DNA from: Chlamydoabsidia padenii
Taxonomy: Eukaryota; Mucoromycota; Mucoromycetes; Mucorales; Cunninghamellaceae
DNA length: 64,000 nt
NCBI GenBank assembly: GCA_025330725.1
Contig: JAIWND010000005.1
Location: forward strand, 248,001-312,000
Direction: 5' to 3'
Numbering within the stretch: the first letter of the stretch is position 1; every line of letters begins with the position of its first letter. A model generated the notes under the pieces. The model did no database searches. It saw only the letters and a program-made list of their open reading frames with translations, and was not told the DNA's origin. This document shows, piece after piece, positions 11,347-23,731 of the stretch. Position numbers and translations under genes: made by a program.

Positions 11347-13755
11347 ATGTCAAGCACTTCCCTGTTTAAATGGATGGGCATCGTAAGGAAGCAGTGGAAA
11401 TAAAGAACCAATAGGCTATATGGTTCTACATATGCATCTAACCTTTTTTATTACTTTTATATAGGGCACAACGACGAAACCACCTCATGATACTTTGCAA
11501 CCGGAAGAAGGCGAACGATACTTTGGGCTGGAAAACGTAAGTAAACTTGCAAATTGATTGAAGGTCTTGATATCAATTAATAATGCGGTTACATTAATCT
11601 CTTTGTTCACTATAGTTTGGTAACACTTGGTAAGGCTAACTTTATATTTTATAATGTAAACTCTTTGTTCTGACTTTTTTGTTTTTTACATATAGCTATT
11701 GCAACTCAGTAATTCAAGCCTTGTACTATTGCAAACCATTCCGAGACTGCCTGACCAACTTCCCTCTCTCTGCTTCAACTATAACGACCACCACCAACAA
11801 CAGCAATAGTAACCATTACCAGAATATCAACTTTCACTATTCCGACCCACCACAACCCCCACCTTCTCCGGGACTTTTAAAACCTCGTCTTACACCAACA
11901 GCCTCAGCAACTCATATCAATGGGCGTTCGACAAGCCAGGTATCTTCTTACACTAGCCCAATTAGCAAGTCTCTGCCACGGAATGGTGGTATGGATAAAC
12001 TCCCAGTAGCTAACTTGTCCCCCGGTCTGGAAGATACATTATTTGCTGCTCTGAAGGATCTGTTTTGGGAAATATCAACACATCGAAAGAAAACTGGCGT
12101 GGTTGCTCCTGTCAACTTTATCAACAAGGTTAAAAAGGAAAATGGTAAAAATGAAAAAGGAACTAGTTGATTATCTGTTATTGACTGACCTTCTTCTTTT
12201 TATATGTTTTAGAACTCTTTCGGTCAAGTATGCATCAGGATGCTCATGAATTCCTAAATTACTTGCTGAACACGATTGCAGAAGACGTCGAAAAGTATCA
12301 AAAGAAGGAACTGGATCAATCTCTTGAAAACGGTGGTAGCGGCAGTATACACTCATCAACAAGCGACGGTACTGATACAAATACAGGCAAGTGAACTAAA
12401 GAAATCATAATTACAAACGGAATCGATGGCCTAACAATCTATATTTGTATCTTTATTTTAACTAGATGCCTCCTCTTCAAATTCACAAACAACTTGGGTC
12501 CATCAGCTATTCGAAGGTGTATTCTCAAACGAAACAAAATGCTTGACTTGTGAAACGGTAAGAGATGATAAAAGAATCAATATCAAACGACGGAAACTAA
12601 CACAAATAGTCGTTTAATACATCAAGGTAACTAGCCGAGATGAATCATTTATGGATCTCTCGATTGATGTGGAAATGAACTCTTCGGTCACATCATGCCT
12701 CCGACAATTCTCTGCCAGTGAAACTCTCTGTCACAAGAACAAGTACTTTTGCGATGAATGCTCTGGTCTCCAAGAAGCCGAAAGAAGAATGAAAATCAAG
12801 AAACTTCCCAATATATTGGCCCTTCATTTGAAGCGATTCAAGTATCAGGAACAACTGCAAAAGTACATCAAACTTACATATCGGGTGGTCTTCCCTTTTG
12901 AACTCCGGCTCTTCAACACTGTAAGTTTACCTACAATAGGCTCGTGCGATAGTACTAACTCTCTTTTACGTTTTATGGTTTAGTGTGATGACACAGAAGA
13001 TGCTGATCGGTTGTATGAACTATGGGCTTGTGTGATACATATTGGAAGGTAAAGGAAAAAAGCATCTAGTCCAACAAGACACCTAATTAATCCTCATCTT
13101 TTGCCTTTATAGTGGTCCCCACCATGGTCATTATGTTACCATCATCAAAAGTAATGGTCAATGGATGCTCTTTGATGATGATGAAGTGACGGTAAGTCAA
13201 CTAGTAAAGAAACTCGGGGTAATACTTGCTCACATTCATCTTTTATAGAACATACAAGAAGAGGATATCCAAAAGTACTTTAGCGATCTACCAGGAAGCG
13301 GATCTGGCTATGTATTGTTTTACCAAGCTGTCGATCTTACCACAACCTCAATCAACATCACCAACGGCAACCACCATTACCATGATAACAGCAGCAACAC
13401 AAGACTAGAAGGCGATGCGATATATAACCAACATCATCAATCATCTACTCATGATGTGAGCGGCGAAAGACTACCTGGAAATAGGACGACTTTGCATGAT
13501 CATGGAGGACATGATTCATTACCACTGTACAACTCTTCACCTTCATTGAATTCTAACACAGGCGGCAACTCTTACTTCCATCAACCAATGACCAATCATA
13601 TGGAAACAACATCATCACCATCCACTGGACCTCTTTACTCTTCTATGGATTATGAAACCACCAACAATCGTGGATCTCTACCTCCTTCAACACCTTCAAG
13701 AACAAGAACTTGGGGACTAGGTCGAAAGATTAGGGAAAAACGAGAAAAGAAGTAA
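11347..13755 (+). CDS. Ubiquitin-specific protease, UBP9/UBP13-USP12/46 (CreB) type
   Basis: Ten exons join in frame to 593 aa: 11347-11382, 11465-11536, 11616-11629, 11696-12144, 12213-12386, 12466-12557, 12627-12920, 12984-13048, 13113-13191, 13249-13755. The Cys box [20 protein letters not shown] gives catalytic Cys41. [14 protein letters not shown] is diagnostic of this subfamily. The His box [14 protein letters not shown] gives His near 405, followed by WMLFDDDEV. Zinc-ribbon-like pairs CLTC and CDEC lie between. These enzymes remove ubiquitin with WD40 cofactors; CreB of Aspergillus acts in carbon repression. About 85 Asn/Thr/Pro-rich residues are inserted after the Cys box. Exon 3 is 14 nt, and the intron 12387-12465 must use a GC donor to hold frame. 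The C-terminal 140 residues are low-complexity. Confidence 0.92.
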
Positions 13756-13938
13756 TTTAGATTAGTTAGTTTAGTTCTATATTTACTATCCCCTTCTGTC
13801 TTTAGCTCTAATCTGTATAATAATAAAAAACCATAATAAAGAATATTTACCTTTTGCCCCTTGTTACCATTTTTAATTTGATAGTCCATGAAATACTTTT
13901 ATCAAGTTGTACAGAGAACACGGGAACAGTGTCAAATT

Positions 13939-13951
13939 GTCGGGATTTAAA
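13939..13951 (+). promoter_or_regulatory. Recurrent promoter motif copy (GTCGGGATTTAAA)
   Basis: One mismatch class away from GGCGGGATTTGAA, 89 bp upstream of the start codon at 14041. Confidence 0.55.
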
Positions 13952-14040
13952 TATCGGTTAAAAGAGAAGAAAGAAAAAAAAAACTGGATTGCGGTGGGTT
14001 GTCTCTTTCTCTCTCTTTCTCTCTCTTCTTCCTACTCGTG

Positions 14041-14748
14041 ATGATGGATCAAAAACCGGCAACCTCCAAATTGAAAAGACTACTTCCAAAGAAATGCAAA
14101 GTCAACATATTGCCAGTAACTCAGAATAACACCACTAATAATGACAACAAGCATGTAGATCAGCACCCCCCTGGATTGTATCGCTCACCTATCAACACAG
14201 CTTTGTATTGTCCCTTTGAATGCGATCAACTCAAGCCACCATTACAAGGCTCTACACCAATAACCACTCGAACTTCGTCTATTTCTTGTAGCACCAAACT
14301 ACCAGTACCCGTGTCTCGAAGGTCTCACTCTTTACACCACACTAACCAAGCAGACATTCCACCATTACCACCTTTACCTTCCACTGCCATCAAATACAGT
14401 AAAAGTAAAAAGAAACTGAAACGACATTCCCTTTCTTCAAGCCCTCCTCAGCTAGTAAATGAAGGAACAACGAAATTATTCCCTTCTCCTGCTGCTTTGG
14501 CCTCACCTCGACTACTGTCCAAGGCACCTTCACCACAACAAAGCCGATCTACACCATTACGATCGAAAATCAAAACTTATAATGTATCTACAACATCATC
14601 ACAGAGACATGGGTCGGATCGCATAGCGGGATTGGAACGTGGGCTGGAAAAGAAGAAACGACAACAAGAATTGGAAGATCTGATCTCTGGACGGCGTGGC
14701 AGCACTTTGAAACTCACTTTGACTCCTAAACATACCTTGTTGACTTGA
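14041..14748 (+). CDS. Uncharacterised basic Ser/Pro-rich protein, 235 aa
   Basis: A single exon starting MMDQKPATSKLKRLLPKK; the ATG at 14041 is the first after a CT-rich leader. I do not recognise the family. The protein is basic throughout, with proline stretches (PPLPPLPSTA), KSKKKLKRHSLSS and RSSP-type segments, and looks disordered. The last 40 residues (IAGLERGLEKKKRQQELEDLISGRRGS) predict a short charged helix and may be the conserved part. Similar Lys/Arg/Ser-rich proteins often have many phosphosites, but nothing here fixes a function. A promoter-motif copy at 13939 supports it being a real gene. Confidence 0.65.
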   Translation: MMDQKPATSKLKRLLPKKCKVNILPVTQNNTTNNDNKHVDQHPPGLYRSPINTALYCPFECDQLKPPLQGSTPITTRTSSISCSTKLPVPVSRRSHSLHHTNQADIPPLPPLPSTAIKYSKSKKKLKRHSLSSSPPQLVNEGTTKLFPSPAALASPRLLSKAPSPQQSRSTPLRSKIKTYNVSTTSSQRHGSDRIAGLERGLEKKKRQQELEDLISGRRGSTLKLTLTPKHTLLT

Positions 14749-15360
14749 TTCATTATGGATATCTCTATACATTATATATACAAATATGCTTTACTACTTT
14801 CTTTACTGTTTCAATTTCTCTCTCTCTCTCTTTATTACTATTATCCCGTATACATACCTGTTAATATAGCATACTCCATAATTATTGTCCCTAATAAAAA
14901 CCAAATGTTTGAAAAATGATATACTTTGCCTTTGTCTTTTAATTATTAGTACTGTGTGTCACCCATATATATATATATATCAAAGATTCCATCCGATCTA
15001 CTGGTTTATCATCATCTAATGTTACCCGATTCAAGCATGGTTTTCAAAAATGGTAGTCTTCCGCAAGCATAACACCAAATCATCATGTCATCATTTCTGC
15101 TACTAAATTGCCATTTAGGAATTTGGAGAAGCCGCACAGACACTTCTAACCTTAGTCAAGGGGGTAAATAGATTCACTTCCCATGTCAGGAAACTATTAG
15201 TGAAAAACTACGTCGACTTGATAGAGTGCCTAGGGATCATTTGTCCTTTGAAAAATGCGCATATAGTCGATCGGGTAATTTCAAATCCCGCTCCATTTAA
15301 AGCACTGGAAAAATGGGGACCTTGAAAGGAACCTTTCTCTTTTCTTTTTAATTGCGAATA
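14749..15360. other. Intergenic: RACK1 promoter region
   Basis: No gene seen. It contains a TA-dinucleotide run near 14967 and the promoter-motif copy at 15280-15292. Confidence 0.6.
15280..15292 (-). promoter_or_regulatory. Recurrent promoter motif copy (TTCAAATCCCGCT) before RACK1
   Basis: Twelve of 13 positions match the consensus complement TTCAAATCCCGCC, 68 bp upstream of the RACK1 start codon. Confidence 0.65.
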
Positions 15361-15770
15361 ATGGACGCTCTTACTCTTCGTGGTACTCTTGAAGGTTGGT
15401 AGTCACTCAACAATAACACAAAAATTAGGATGGACAGTGGAGATAGATTGAATCGATGGATGGATGGATGGATGGATTAATGTATGGATAAATGGAGACG
15501 AATTAGATGGCTTACTTTTTTACTTGTCCAACTTTTATATTAGGTCATGGCAACTGGGTCACTGCCATTGCTACCACTGCTGAAGCTCCCGATATGGTTT
15601 TGTCTGCCTCTCGTGGTAAGTAAAGAAAAAAAGAAAAAAGGACTTGTCATATAGAAACGATCATACGACGAAGTATACCGACGACCCTAAATCACCAATA
15701 CATCAACCGACTCCTCCAGAACAAAAAGATACGATGGAACAGTTATTTACTATTATAATCCTCTTTCCTT

Positions 15771-15803
<33 letters not shown>

Positions 15804-16649
15804 GACAAGTCCATTCTTGTCTGGCACTTGACCAGGGATGAAGTAAACTATGGTGTTCCTCGCAAGGCCTTGACTGGTCACAACCACTTTGTCGAAGATC
15901 TCGCCATCTCCTCCGACGGTCAATTCGCCTTGTCTGCCTCTTGGGATCACACTCTTCGTCTCTGGGATTTGAACACTGGAAAGACCACCCGTCGATTCGT
16001 CGGTCACACCAACGATGTCCTCTCTGTTGCTTTCTCTGCTGATAACCGTCAAATCGTCTCTGGTTCTCGTGACAAGTCTATCAAGTTGTGGAACACTTTG
16101 GGTGAATGCAAGTACAACATTACCGAAGATGGTCATTCCGAATGGGTGTCCTGTGTCCGCTTCTCTCCTAACCCTGCCAACCCCTTGATCATCTCTGGTG
16201 GTTGGGATAAGATCGTTAAGGTGTGGGATCTTACCAAGCTCAAGCTCAAGGCCAACTTTGTCGGTCACAATGGTTATGTCAGTACTGTCACCGTGTCTCC
16301 CGATGGATCTCTCTGTGCCTCTGCTGGTAAGGATGGTGTGGTCATGTTGTGGGATTTGAACGAATACAAGCACTTGTACTCTCTCGAAGCTGGTGATGTC
16401 GTCAACACTTTGACCTTCTCTCCTAACCGTTACTGGTTGTGTGCTGCCACTGCCTCTTCCATCAAGGTCTGGGATTTGGAATCCAAGTCTATTGTTGATG
16501 AACTCCGCCCTGAATTCACTCAAGTCGGTAAGGGTCGTGCTTTGACTCCTCAAGCTTTGTCTCTCGCCTGGTCTGCTGATGGCTCCACTCTCTTCTCTGG
16601 ATACACTGATAACCTCATCCGTGTCTGGGTTGTCTCTCGCACCCTCTAA
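15361..16649 (+). CDS. RACK1 (Asc1/Cpc2), seven-bladed WD40 ribosomal scaffold protein
   Basis: Three exons, 15361-15394, 15544-15615 and 15805-16649, encode 316 aa, the normal RACK1 length. The start [21 protein letters not shown] and the blades with GH...WD spacing ([48 protein letters not shown]) are unmistakable. RACK1 binds the head of the 40S subunit and links translation with kinase signalling. Codon use is strongly skewed (GTC, CTC, AAG), as expected for a very highly expressed gene. An AATAAA signal follows at about 16682. I looked for a snoRNA inside the introns, as known for yeast ASC1, and saw no convincing C/D boxes. Confidence 0.97.
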
Positions 16650-17645
16650 TTATCTAACTTTATCTTTATTTGTTTGTGTGTAATAAAAAACTGGTATTGT
16701 TATCATTGACCCCACTTTATGTATTGTTTGTCTAATGTAAATGGAATATATGTATATATGCGCGCGCGTGTGTGCGTGTGTGTGTTTATTATGGGATCAG
16801 TGGCATTGGTGAATGCGGTCATTTAGATCACTTGGACTTGTATATGCAAAACGATAAAAGTACCGCGCCGGTATTTCACATCCCGCCTTTCCCCGCTATA
16901 TTACCCCTGATTCTTCTTTTTGTCAACCACTTGCTTCCAAACTACCCAATGCTAGCAACTACATTTTATTTTTCGATTAATTGGAGGTTTATTAGATAGG
17001 AGCAGTCGTGATATACAATCAATATAAAGCAGCAGAGTAAGGGGGAAAGTATTTATGCCAATCTGATGATCTCTTTGAAATGTCTGATCGGCCAAAGTTT
17101 CATCATTTAAAGGATACAGTCTCTTGTTATAGAACAAGTTAATGACCTCCATAAGAATTATTTTTTGATTATTTAGAGGAAAAAAAAAAAAAAAAAAAAA
17201 GAGCTACAGTACTTTATTCGAGTTTCTGCAACTATGCTTGATGAGTAGTGGGGTAGGTCAGATCAAAAAGCGGGGTTTCAAAGTGGCACATGGCAAATCA
17301 ACTACTGGTACCTTGATCCGCCTACAGAAAATGATGGATGGTGGGTCGTATACCATAATACTTAAAGATGAAGTTCCTCCCATCCCCTCATCAAAAAGGT
17401 GTTCCTGCATGTTGGTTCTTGTCCCGATACACGAATGGCTCTATTTGGAAACTAGGATTGGAGGCAGTTGGTTGGTCAATTTTTTTTTCTGGTCTCAATT
17501 TTTTCACACACACGCACCATAGAAAAAAAAAAAACTTTTTTTTTTTCCTTTTCTCCTCTCTTTCTTTCCCCTAAATCCATCAATCTACATCTCTCTCTAC
17601 TTCTTTAATCCATATACCAATTGGGACTTGTTTATCAACGGCACA
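16650..17645. other. Intergenic: RACK1 3' flank and ERT1-like promoter
   Basis: About 1 kb without a supported gene. It holds a CG/TG dinucleotide stretch at 16759-16786 and a 22-nt A run near 17180. Two promoter-motif variants are present: TTCACATCCCGCC at 16875-16887 and AGCGGGGTTTCAA at 17269-17281. The first is 770 bp from the next start codon, so there may be a long leader or another transcript. Confidence 0.5.
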
Positions 17646-19896
17646 ATGTCTCAAAGTGCAATTACTTCAACAGGCACTTATTCAGATTTGAACTTTGGAA
17701 CATTCTTTGGCCTGGATGCTTTAAACAATAATAGCAACAACAGTAACAATACCAGCAATCATACTCTTGAAAATACTAAAAGGAAGAAACCTGCAACGAA
17801 TCTCTCTTGTATCCACTGTCAAAAGGTTTGTATATATAAATCGAATAACTTTAGGCAACTGTTTTCTCACGATACTTACACAACACATTCTCTCTTTTTA
17901 TCTTTTAGGCTCAACTCACTTGTGATGGCTGTAAGTAAATCTCCTCCTCCCCCCTCACCTCCCGACATAGATCTTTGACCTTGTGACAATATAGAGTTGC
18001 ATAGACACGCACTTTTTACTCATCTTATTTTTTATTTTTACCATCTATCTATTAATAGCAAGACCTTGCCAACGTTGTATCAAGCGGGACTTGGCGACAA
18101 CTTGTACTGACGGTACTCACAAAAGGGATAAACAAGAAACGTATGAAGAATGTAAGCACCTTACTCACCAGCTGACCAGACACTAACACTGAAATTTCTT
18201 TTTATTTGTTGATAGTTACGTCGCCCACCCTTTACGACCATAATGATACTTCTATGGGTAAGTCATTGTAGTTGTAGCTATAAAAAGGATCAAACTAATC
18301 GACTTTTTTTTTTTATGATTGATTATTGTAGGGGCTCAGTTTTTGGATACAAGTCAACTCCTCAACTTTTCTCTGGCTGATCTTGGGTTTGGATCAGAAA
18401 CAGCAGGTCTAGAATATGGTGTCATAGGAAATATGTTACAAAATCCTATGGAAATCATATCAACTACGACAAATATCATCACTCCTACTACTACACGGAC
18501 ATCCTCCTCCTCTTCACCAGTCTCTACTTCAACATTGGGAACACCGACGCCTACATTCTCACATTCTTCCAACCTGGGCACCTCTGCTACTGTTCTCGCA
18601 ACAAGTAGTGGAATCATGACACCAAGTATCATCACTACAAACTCACCGATGACAAATACTAGTCCCAGCACTTCATCTATGACACCAACGTCTGGTCATT
18701 TGGATACGATGACGTCCATGTCTTACAACAATAACAACAACACAGCTTCATCGTCCACTACTACTTTCTCGCCCAACGGTCTATACTCCTTCTCTCCAAC
18801 AACCTCATTAACGAACAACAACAGCAACATGATGCTAACCCATCAACAACAGTTACAACAACAACAACAACAACATTCGCAGTCATTCCAACTCAGTCAT
18901 TCACACAGCACACCTAACCCAGTATCGAATCATCAGCATGCAAATGGCAGCAAACGTGAAAACGTGACAACCCCACTGGTTAGTAATAGTCGAAGGAAAG
19001 GAAGCAACGGTAATACCCCTGAACAAGTCTACAACAGCGTACGACAGCCATTCAATTATGCTGAAGGCTTCCATTACCTGATCCAACATGTCCGGCAAAA
19101 GTAAGTTTAATAATAAAAGAAAAAAAAAACAGGACTATGTGGAACTGACTCTATTTTGATTTTTTTCACCTAATACAATAGAATGAGCCGTGATGATCTG
19201 ATGCGGATCAGTCGTGCGCTGGCATTGATTCGACCTTCCTTTTTGGCTTTGATCATGAACCTGACGGAAGAAGATTTGGTATTTATGGAAAAGTGCTTCC
19301 AACGGACTCTACTGGTAAGATAATACAACCAAAAGTAGGTGGAGAAAATAAATGACCAACTCTTTCTTTTTGGAATAGGAATATGAAAAGCTTATCAGTT
19401 TTTCAGGCACACCAACAGTGGTCTGGCGACGAACAGGGGAAATATGTTTAGCAGGTAAAGAATTCTCATTGCTAACCCAATGGACCAAGGATGCACTTTT
19501 AGGGAAAAAGACTTACATCTACGAGGTAAGAGAATAGAACTCCTACAAAATGCTGCCATAGACTGACGTTTTTTTTTATTTTTTATTTTTTATTTTTTAT
19601 TTTTTTTTTATGCCCACCTAATAGTTAATGGATAATCAATCTGCTGTAGAATACTGGGAACAATTCTCCACGCATGCTTTTGACAATACTGATAAGGCAT
19701 GTATCCATTCTTGTATTCTGCGGACACCTCAACAACGGCCGGTACCTTGCACGTTTTGCTTCACTATCAAACGGGACATCTTTGACTTACCTAGTGTTAT
19801 TGTTGGAAATGTAAGTAACAATGGATTAATATCTTTATTAACAACAAACTAATACTTTTTTATATATACTTTTAGTTTTTACCCATCCTTAGTTAG
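17646..19896 (+). CDS. Zn2Cys6 + PAS transcription factor, ERT1/AcuK/AcuM-like
   Basis: Nine exons join to 530 aa: 17646-17825, 17909-17930, 18059-18151, 18216-18257, 18332-19100, 19182-19314, 19379-19525, 19625-19810, 19876-19896. The binuclear cluster has cysteines at 55, 58, 65, 71, 74 and 83 (CIHCQKAQLTCDGSRPCQRC) and is split by two introns. After a Ser/Thr/Gln/Asn-rich middle comes the C-terminal PAS module: [70 protein letters not shown], ending VGNFLPILS. This order and wording match fungal gluconeogenesis activators of the ERT1/RDS2/AcuK-AcuM group. The last exon codes only seven residues. Family certain, target genes inferred. Confidence 0.92.
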
Positions 19897-20314
19897 TATT
19901 CCCCTTTCTCCCCCTTTCTTCATCATATCCCATTATTCTAGTTACCAATGCCTTCTCTTTGTGTTTTATATATATACATATATATTTCAATGTCTCTCTT
20001 TTTACTCCATTTGACATAATATCTAACCCCTTTTATATATCTACTATATTGCTTAACGAAATAAAGAATAAAACATACTTTTTTATTGCATTACATTGTA
20101 TTTATGCATTCGTCTTCTTATTGTGTTGGATTTGAACCCCGCTCGGTTCCAAATACAGTAGGGAAACTAGCAATGATGCATGAATGGGCACATACATTGC
20201 ACTCCTTTATAGCATTTTACTTTATTATTATTTTGGTTATGATTATTTGCTGGTATTATATAGATTATGTTTTGTGTGAGGGGGGTACATATACATATAA
20301 AGTACACTATTCTT
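19897..20314. other. Convergent 3' region
   Basis: Tail-to-tail spacer between the ERT1-like gene and the barrel protein gene. AT-rich with several AATAAA-like signals (e.g. near 20060); no gene seen. Confidence 0.6.
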
Positions 20315-20863
20315 CTAATTACAGTTTTTATCTCCTACAAAGCACCAAGTAATAGGAATCACACCTTGTTTTTGATTGGCTAGTTTATTAAACACAGCGG
20401 GTGTCATATCCAGCGACTCTACAAAGAGTTAAAATGAGTATGATGGGATCATGCATGATTTTTTTTTTCTCTTACTCACTTTCTTGACAGCCAGGACAAG
20501 CATCTTGCACAGTGGCCACTGTTGCCTTTTCACCATGTTTGATCAAGACTTTCCTTCCACATTGTTTGCTTTTTTTATTCATGGGGCCATACTGAGCGGA
20601 ATTCTAATAAACGGAGTTACTAAATCAATCAAAAAAAAAAGGAGGGATATCCTTACCAATGCGACAATGTCACTTTTAGACGATTCGCGAGGACCGCCAC
20701 AGGCCCCATCCACTCCACCTTGAGTCTTTGGATCAAAATAAGTTCCTGAACCGGAAAAAAAATTATCACCAGCTTCCTTTGTATGATGTATTGGTCTTGC
20801 ATTGATGACTACAATCAAGTGAAGCAACAGGATCAGTAGTAGTTTACTTTTATAAAAGATCAT
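20315..20863 (-). CDS. Secreted double-psi beta-barrel (RlpA/barwin-like) protein
   Basis: Exons 20863-20657, 20603-20480 and 20418-20315 join to 144 aa. Residues 1-22 form a signal peptide (KSKLLLILLLHLIVVINA). The mature protein has the order GSGTYFDP...GACGG...DIVALNSAQYG...KQCGRKVLIKHGEKATVATVQDACPGC...LDMTPAVFNKLA...GVIPITWCFVGD. That is the RlpA-like/barwin double-psi beta-barrel seen in small secreted fungal proteins related to expansins and plant barwin. The Cys pairs and DACPGC loop are present. No catalytic activity is proven for this group; roles in cell-wall interaction or protease inhibition have been proposed for relatives. Confidence 0.88.
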
Positions 20864-21818
20864 GATCGGGGATTCAATGTGGATGCAGAAAGAAACAAAG
20901 TTGAGTGAGGCAAAAAAAAAAAAAAAAGTTATTATATAGGCGGTAAAAAAAAAAGGGGGAGGGAAGTAAAGAGGGAGAGGAGAACTTAAAAATTTTCATT
21001 ACACATGAAGGAGTCAAATGGACAACGGAAGAAGAAGAAAAAAAAAAGTACAGCAACTCGGATGAAGGGGAGATCTGCATTTTTTTTTTGTATTACTTTT
21101 TTGCCTTTCATGACCATTCATACAAAGCACATGGTTAATGTAATATAAAACAATTCATGTCAATAAAGAAAATGGAGAGGTGCCATGCTTTCATCATGTT
21201 CGTATGGGGATGAAGAAGTGGTTCAGATTACAAATGAATCGTTGATCATGCATATTTTCAAATCCCGCTTATGCGAGGGCTCTTCTTCAGTAGGATTCCT
21301 CTCATCGGCATAAGGTGACGATAGGTTGGATGCATACATAAATACATTTCTTGTAAAGCATGTAGGCTCGATAACATCGATGTAGGTGACAACACTTTTT
21401 TCTTTTCTTCTTTACGAAAAGTACATGCATGATTTTTGTTCCTCTAGTCTTTTGTGCATAAATGCTCTTTTACCGGTGACTGTAACACTTTGAATTCATA
21501 AAAAAAAAAAAGGAGAAAGAGGTACTGCACATCAAGTAGACGAGTGACTTGATAGAACAACGCAACTCTTTGTACTTCAAGTTCGTTCGATTAACTAATA
21601 CAAAATACAGTTGGGTTTATGCTTATAGGGAGATCCGATTTGTCGTTACCAAAATAGTCTTTTGTTAACCATCATTCCATAGCAGATGATTTCAACCATC
21701 TATAATATCTATTTTCCCATCAACGCCCATCTACAATGACACATACAAAACCCAAAGTAAAAGATGATGATTGATATAAAAACATGTATTTTATTAAATA
21801 AGACAATAAACAACAATG
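20864..21818. other. Intergenic: barrel-protein promoter and proteasome beta-6 3' flank
   Basis: About 950 bp without a supported gene. One near-consensus promoter-motif copy (TTCAAATCCCGCT, 21257-21269) lies almost 400 bp upstream of the barrel gene. Several A and T runs are present. Confidence 0.5.
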
Positions 21819-22773
21819 CTAATCCTTTTTCAATGGGTAGTGTTGGACTTCGACAGGTTGATCTTTTCGGATGATGCAGATTTGAAGATTGTCGCCGGTA
21901 TAGATATCGCGTTCGGTGGCCGAGGTGAAGGCATCCTTGACAATCCTTAATACTTCGTCCAATTCCAAAGGTGCCGTTGATACGTTTTGTTGGTTTTTAC
22001 GATTCACCTAGTTTTGAAAATGTGTTAGTAAAAGAAAAATAAAAAATAGAGAGAGAGAAGTAAGCTGGTCTTTACCTGGTTATCAAGGAAAGGTTGAATC
22101 AAGGCCGAAGCAGATCCAGAAGCCCGAGCTAATTCACGTTCATAAGAGCCAATAGCATCGTAACAGTACACACCCCCTTCACCTATATATATGAGATTAG
22201 AGTCAATCGGATCAATCAACATCCCTGATGCTTACCATTTTCATCCACACCACCCAAGACACAAAAGGCGTAGTAAGGGAAGAAACGACGTTGATACAAT
22301 GTGTTGGAGAGCATTTGCGCCAAAGCATCACAAGACATTTCTTTATCGTGTGCGAATTTATACCACTAAAAAAAAAATTCATCCAAGTCATATAACATAT
22401 AAAGGAAGAGGGTGAGTTCATTGCATCAAAGAAGGGGAGGGGTCGTACCATACCTTTAATCGCTGTTCCAGTACTTTCTTCAGAATCAAGCCATCAGCGT
22501 GGAATCCATTCATGGCAATCACTGATGTGTCAGATAAAACGTATGCTTTTGGTGAAGTTCGAGAGTTAATACTGTAGCCGGTACTTTGTCGTGTATCTGC
22601 TGCAATCACACAAAAGTCTTTGCCAGCAACAGCAACACTTGTTCTAATATAAAGAGTTGGTTATCCATTGGGCGATTTGTTTCAATGACTTACCCTCCAT
22701 TATCATCGTAAGGTTCAAAACGATGTTCAATAGGCACAGACATGCCATCGTGAGGTTCAGATGTGGTAATCAT
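21819..22773 (-). CDS. PRE7: 20S proteasome subunit beta-6 (Pre7/PSMB1)
   Basis: Five exons, 22773-22694, 22643-22454, 22365-22236, 22182-22076 and 22007-21819, give 231 aa. The sequence follows PSMB1 closely: [84 protein letters not shown], and a C-terminal [18 protein letters not shown]. This subunit is structural; it lacks the catalytic N-terminal Thr of beta-1, -2 and -5, consistent with Gly-Gly-Thr here being an uncleaved position. The start at 22773 is chosen because upstream sequence in frame is GA/A-rich. A promoter-motif copy lies about 110 bp upstream. Confidence 0.95.
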
Positions 22774-22880
22774 ACTATTTCTGTTATCAAAGAGAGAGAG
22801 AAAGAGAGAGAGGGAAAGAAATGATTTCTTTTTTTTTGCCTTTTCATGACGCGGCCGAGCCATTTTATCCTCTGTCAATT

Positions 22881-22893
22881 TTTAAATCCCGCC
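22881..22893 (-). promoter_or_regulatory. Recurrent promoter motif copy (TTTAAATCCCGCC) before PRE7
   Basis: Reads GGCGGGATTTAAA toward the gene, 108 bp upstream of its ATG. Confidence 0.65.
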
Positions 22894-23121
22894 TCCCCAG
22901 CCCAGGTGTTTGGAATGTTGACTACTTCCTCAATGGACAACCGATACTAATGATTAAACTAGCCATATCATTACTTTATCACATTTTCAACCAACTTTAC
23001 ATAGAAAGCCAAACATCTAGGTGCTTGTGTCAATTAGGTAAAGCTTAAGATGGGTTGTGGATTAATAAATGGGGCCTCATGAAAAATACCAACACCCAGA
23101 GAGAGAGAGAGAAAAATCACT

Positions 23122-23134
23122 TTCAAATCCCGCC
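23122..23134 (-). promoter_or_regulatory. Exact promoter-motif copy (TTCAAATCCCGCC), orphan
   Basis: Exact consensus on the minus strand, about 350 bp from the nearest start codon. Confidence 0.5.
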
Positions 23135-23488
23135 AGCACACACCAACCGTTGAGATATTCCCTACTCAAGGTATTGGTAATCCATCTCGATAATGTAGAG
23201 GGATTTTTTTTTTGTTTAACTGCATTCCCGATCAGCTTTAATTTGCCCAAACTCTGTGTTAGTAAGATCAAGGCTGAGATGAATGTGTATTGGTAATGGA
23301 GCTTTCAGCTTCCAAGGAAGAGAAAGTGATTTTTAAATACCACCAGTCTACGCTCAACGCAAATGTAGTCCCTGGTCAAAAATAAAAAGTTGGGCCCTCA
23401 TTTGTCAACCAAGTCAGCCATTTCATTGACGCGAAACTGACCTAGAAGCAGGTCTATGCCAGGACAATCCTATATGGGCTTCAGCCAT

Positions 23489-23501
23489 GGCGGGATTTGA
23501 A
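23489..23501 (+). promoter_or_regulatory. Exact promoter-motif copy (GGCGGGATTTGAA), orphan
   Basis: Exact consensus on the plus strand, 230 bp beyond the 3' end of the convergent eL18 gene. No start codon of a recognised gene follows. Confidence 0.5.
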
Positions 23502-23731
23502 TTTTGTTTAAATCATGCATGCATGGACAAAATCATTCCATACACCCCACGACCCAATCCTCCATCCTACCACCTTTTCCCATAGTCATTAAAAAAAAAA
23601 AGAGTGAATCCAATACGTTTTATTATAAAAATTTGATTAATGTTCCAAGGGCTATTCCCAAGAACAATACCAAGTAATAAATAAAAAAACAAGATAGCAG
23701 AGGGGGAGTGTGTGTGTTCCAAACCAAATGT

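Larger units (their letters stand above)
22774..23731. other. Intergenic with three strong promoter-motif copies
   Basis: Between the proteasome start and the 3' end of eL18 no coding gene is evident, yet there are motif copies at 22881-22893, 23122-23134 and 23489-23501. The last two are exact consensus copies not near any known start codon. Confidence 0.55.

Noticed and set aside
15395..15804. Possible intronic snoRNA in RACK1
   Set aside because: Known in yeast ASC1, but no C box plus D box pair with terminal stem was visible in either intron.
15777..16553. 258-codon minus-strand frame opposite RACK1
   Set aside because: Antisense shadow of the WD40 exon; no independent features.
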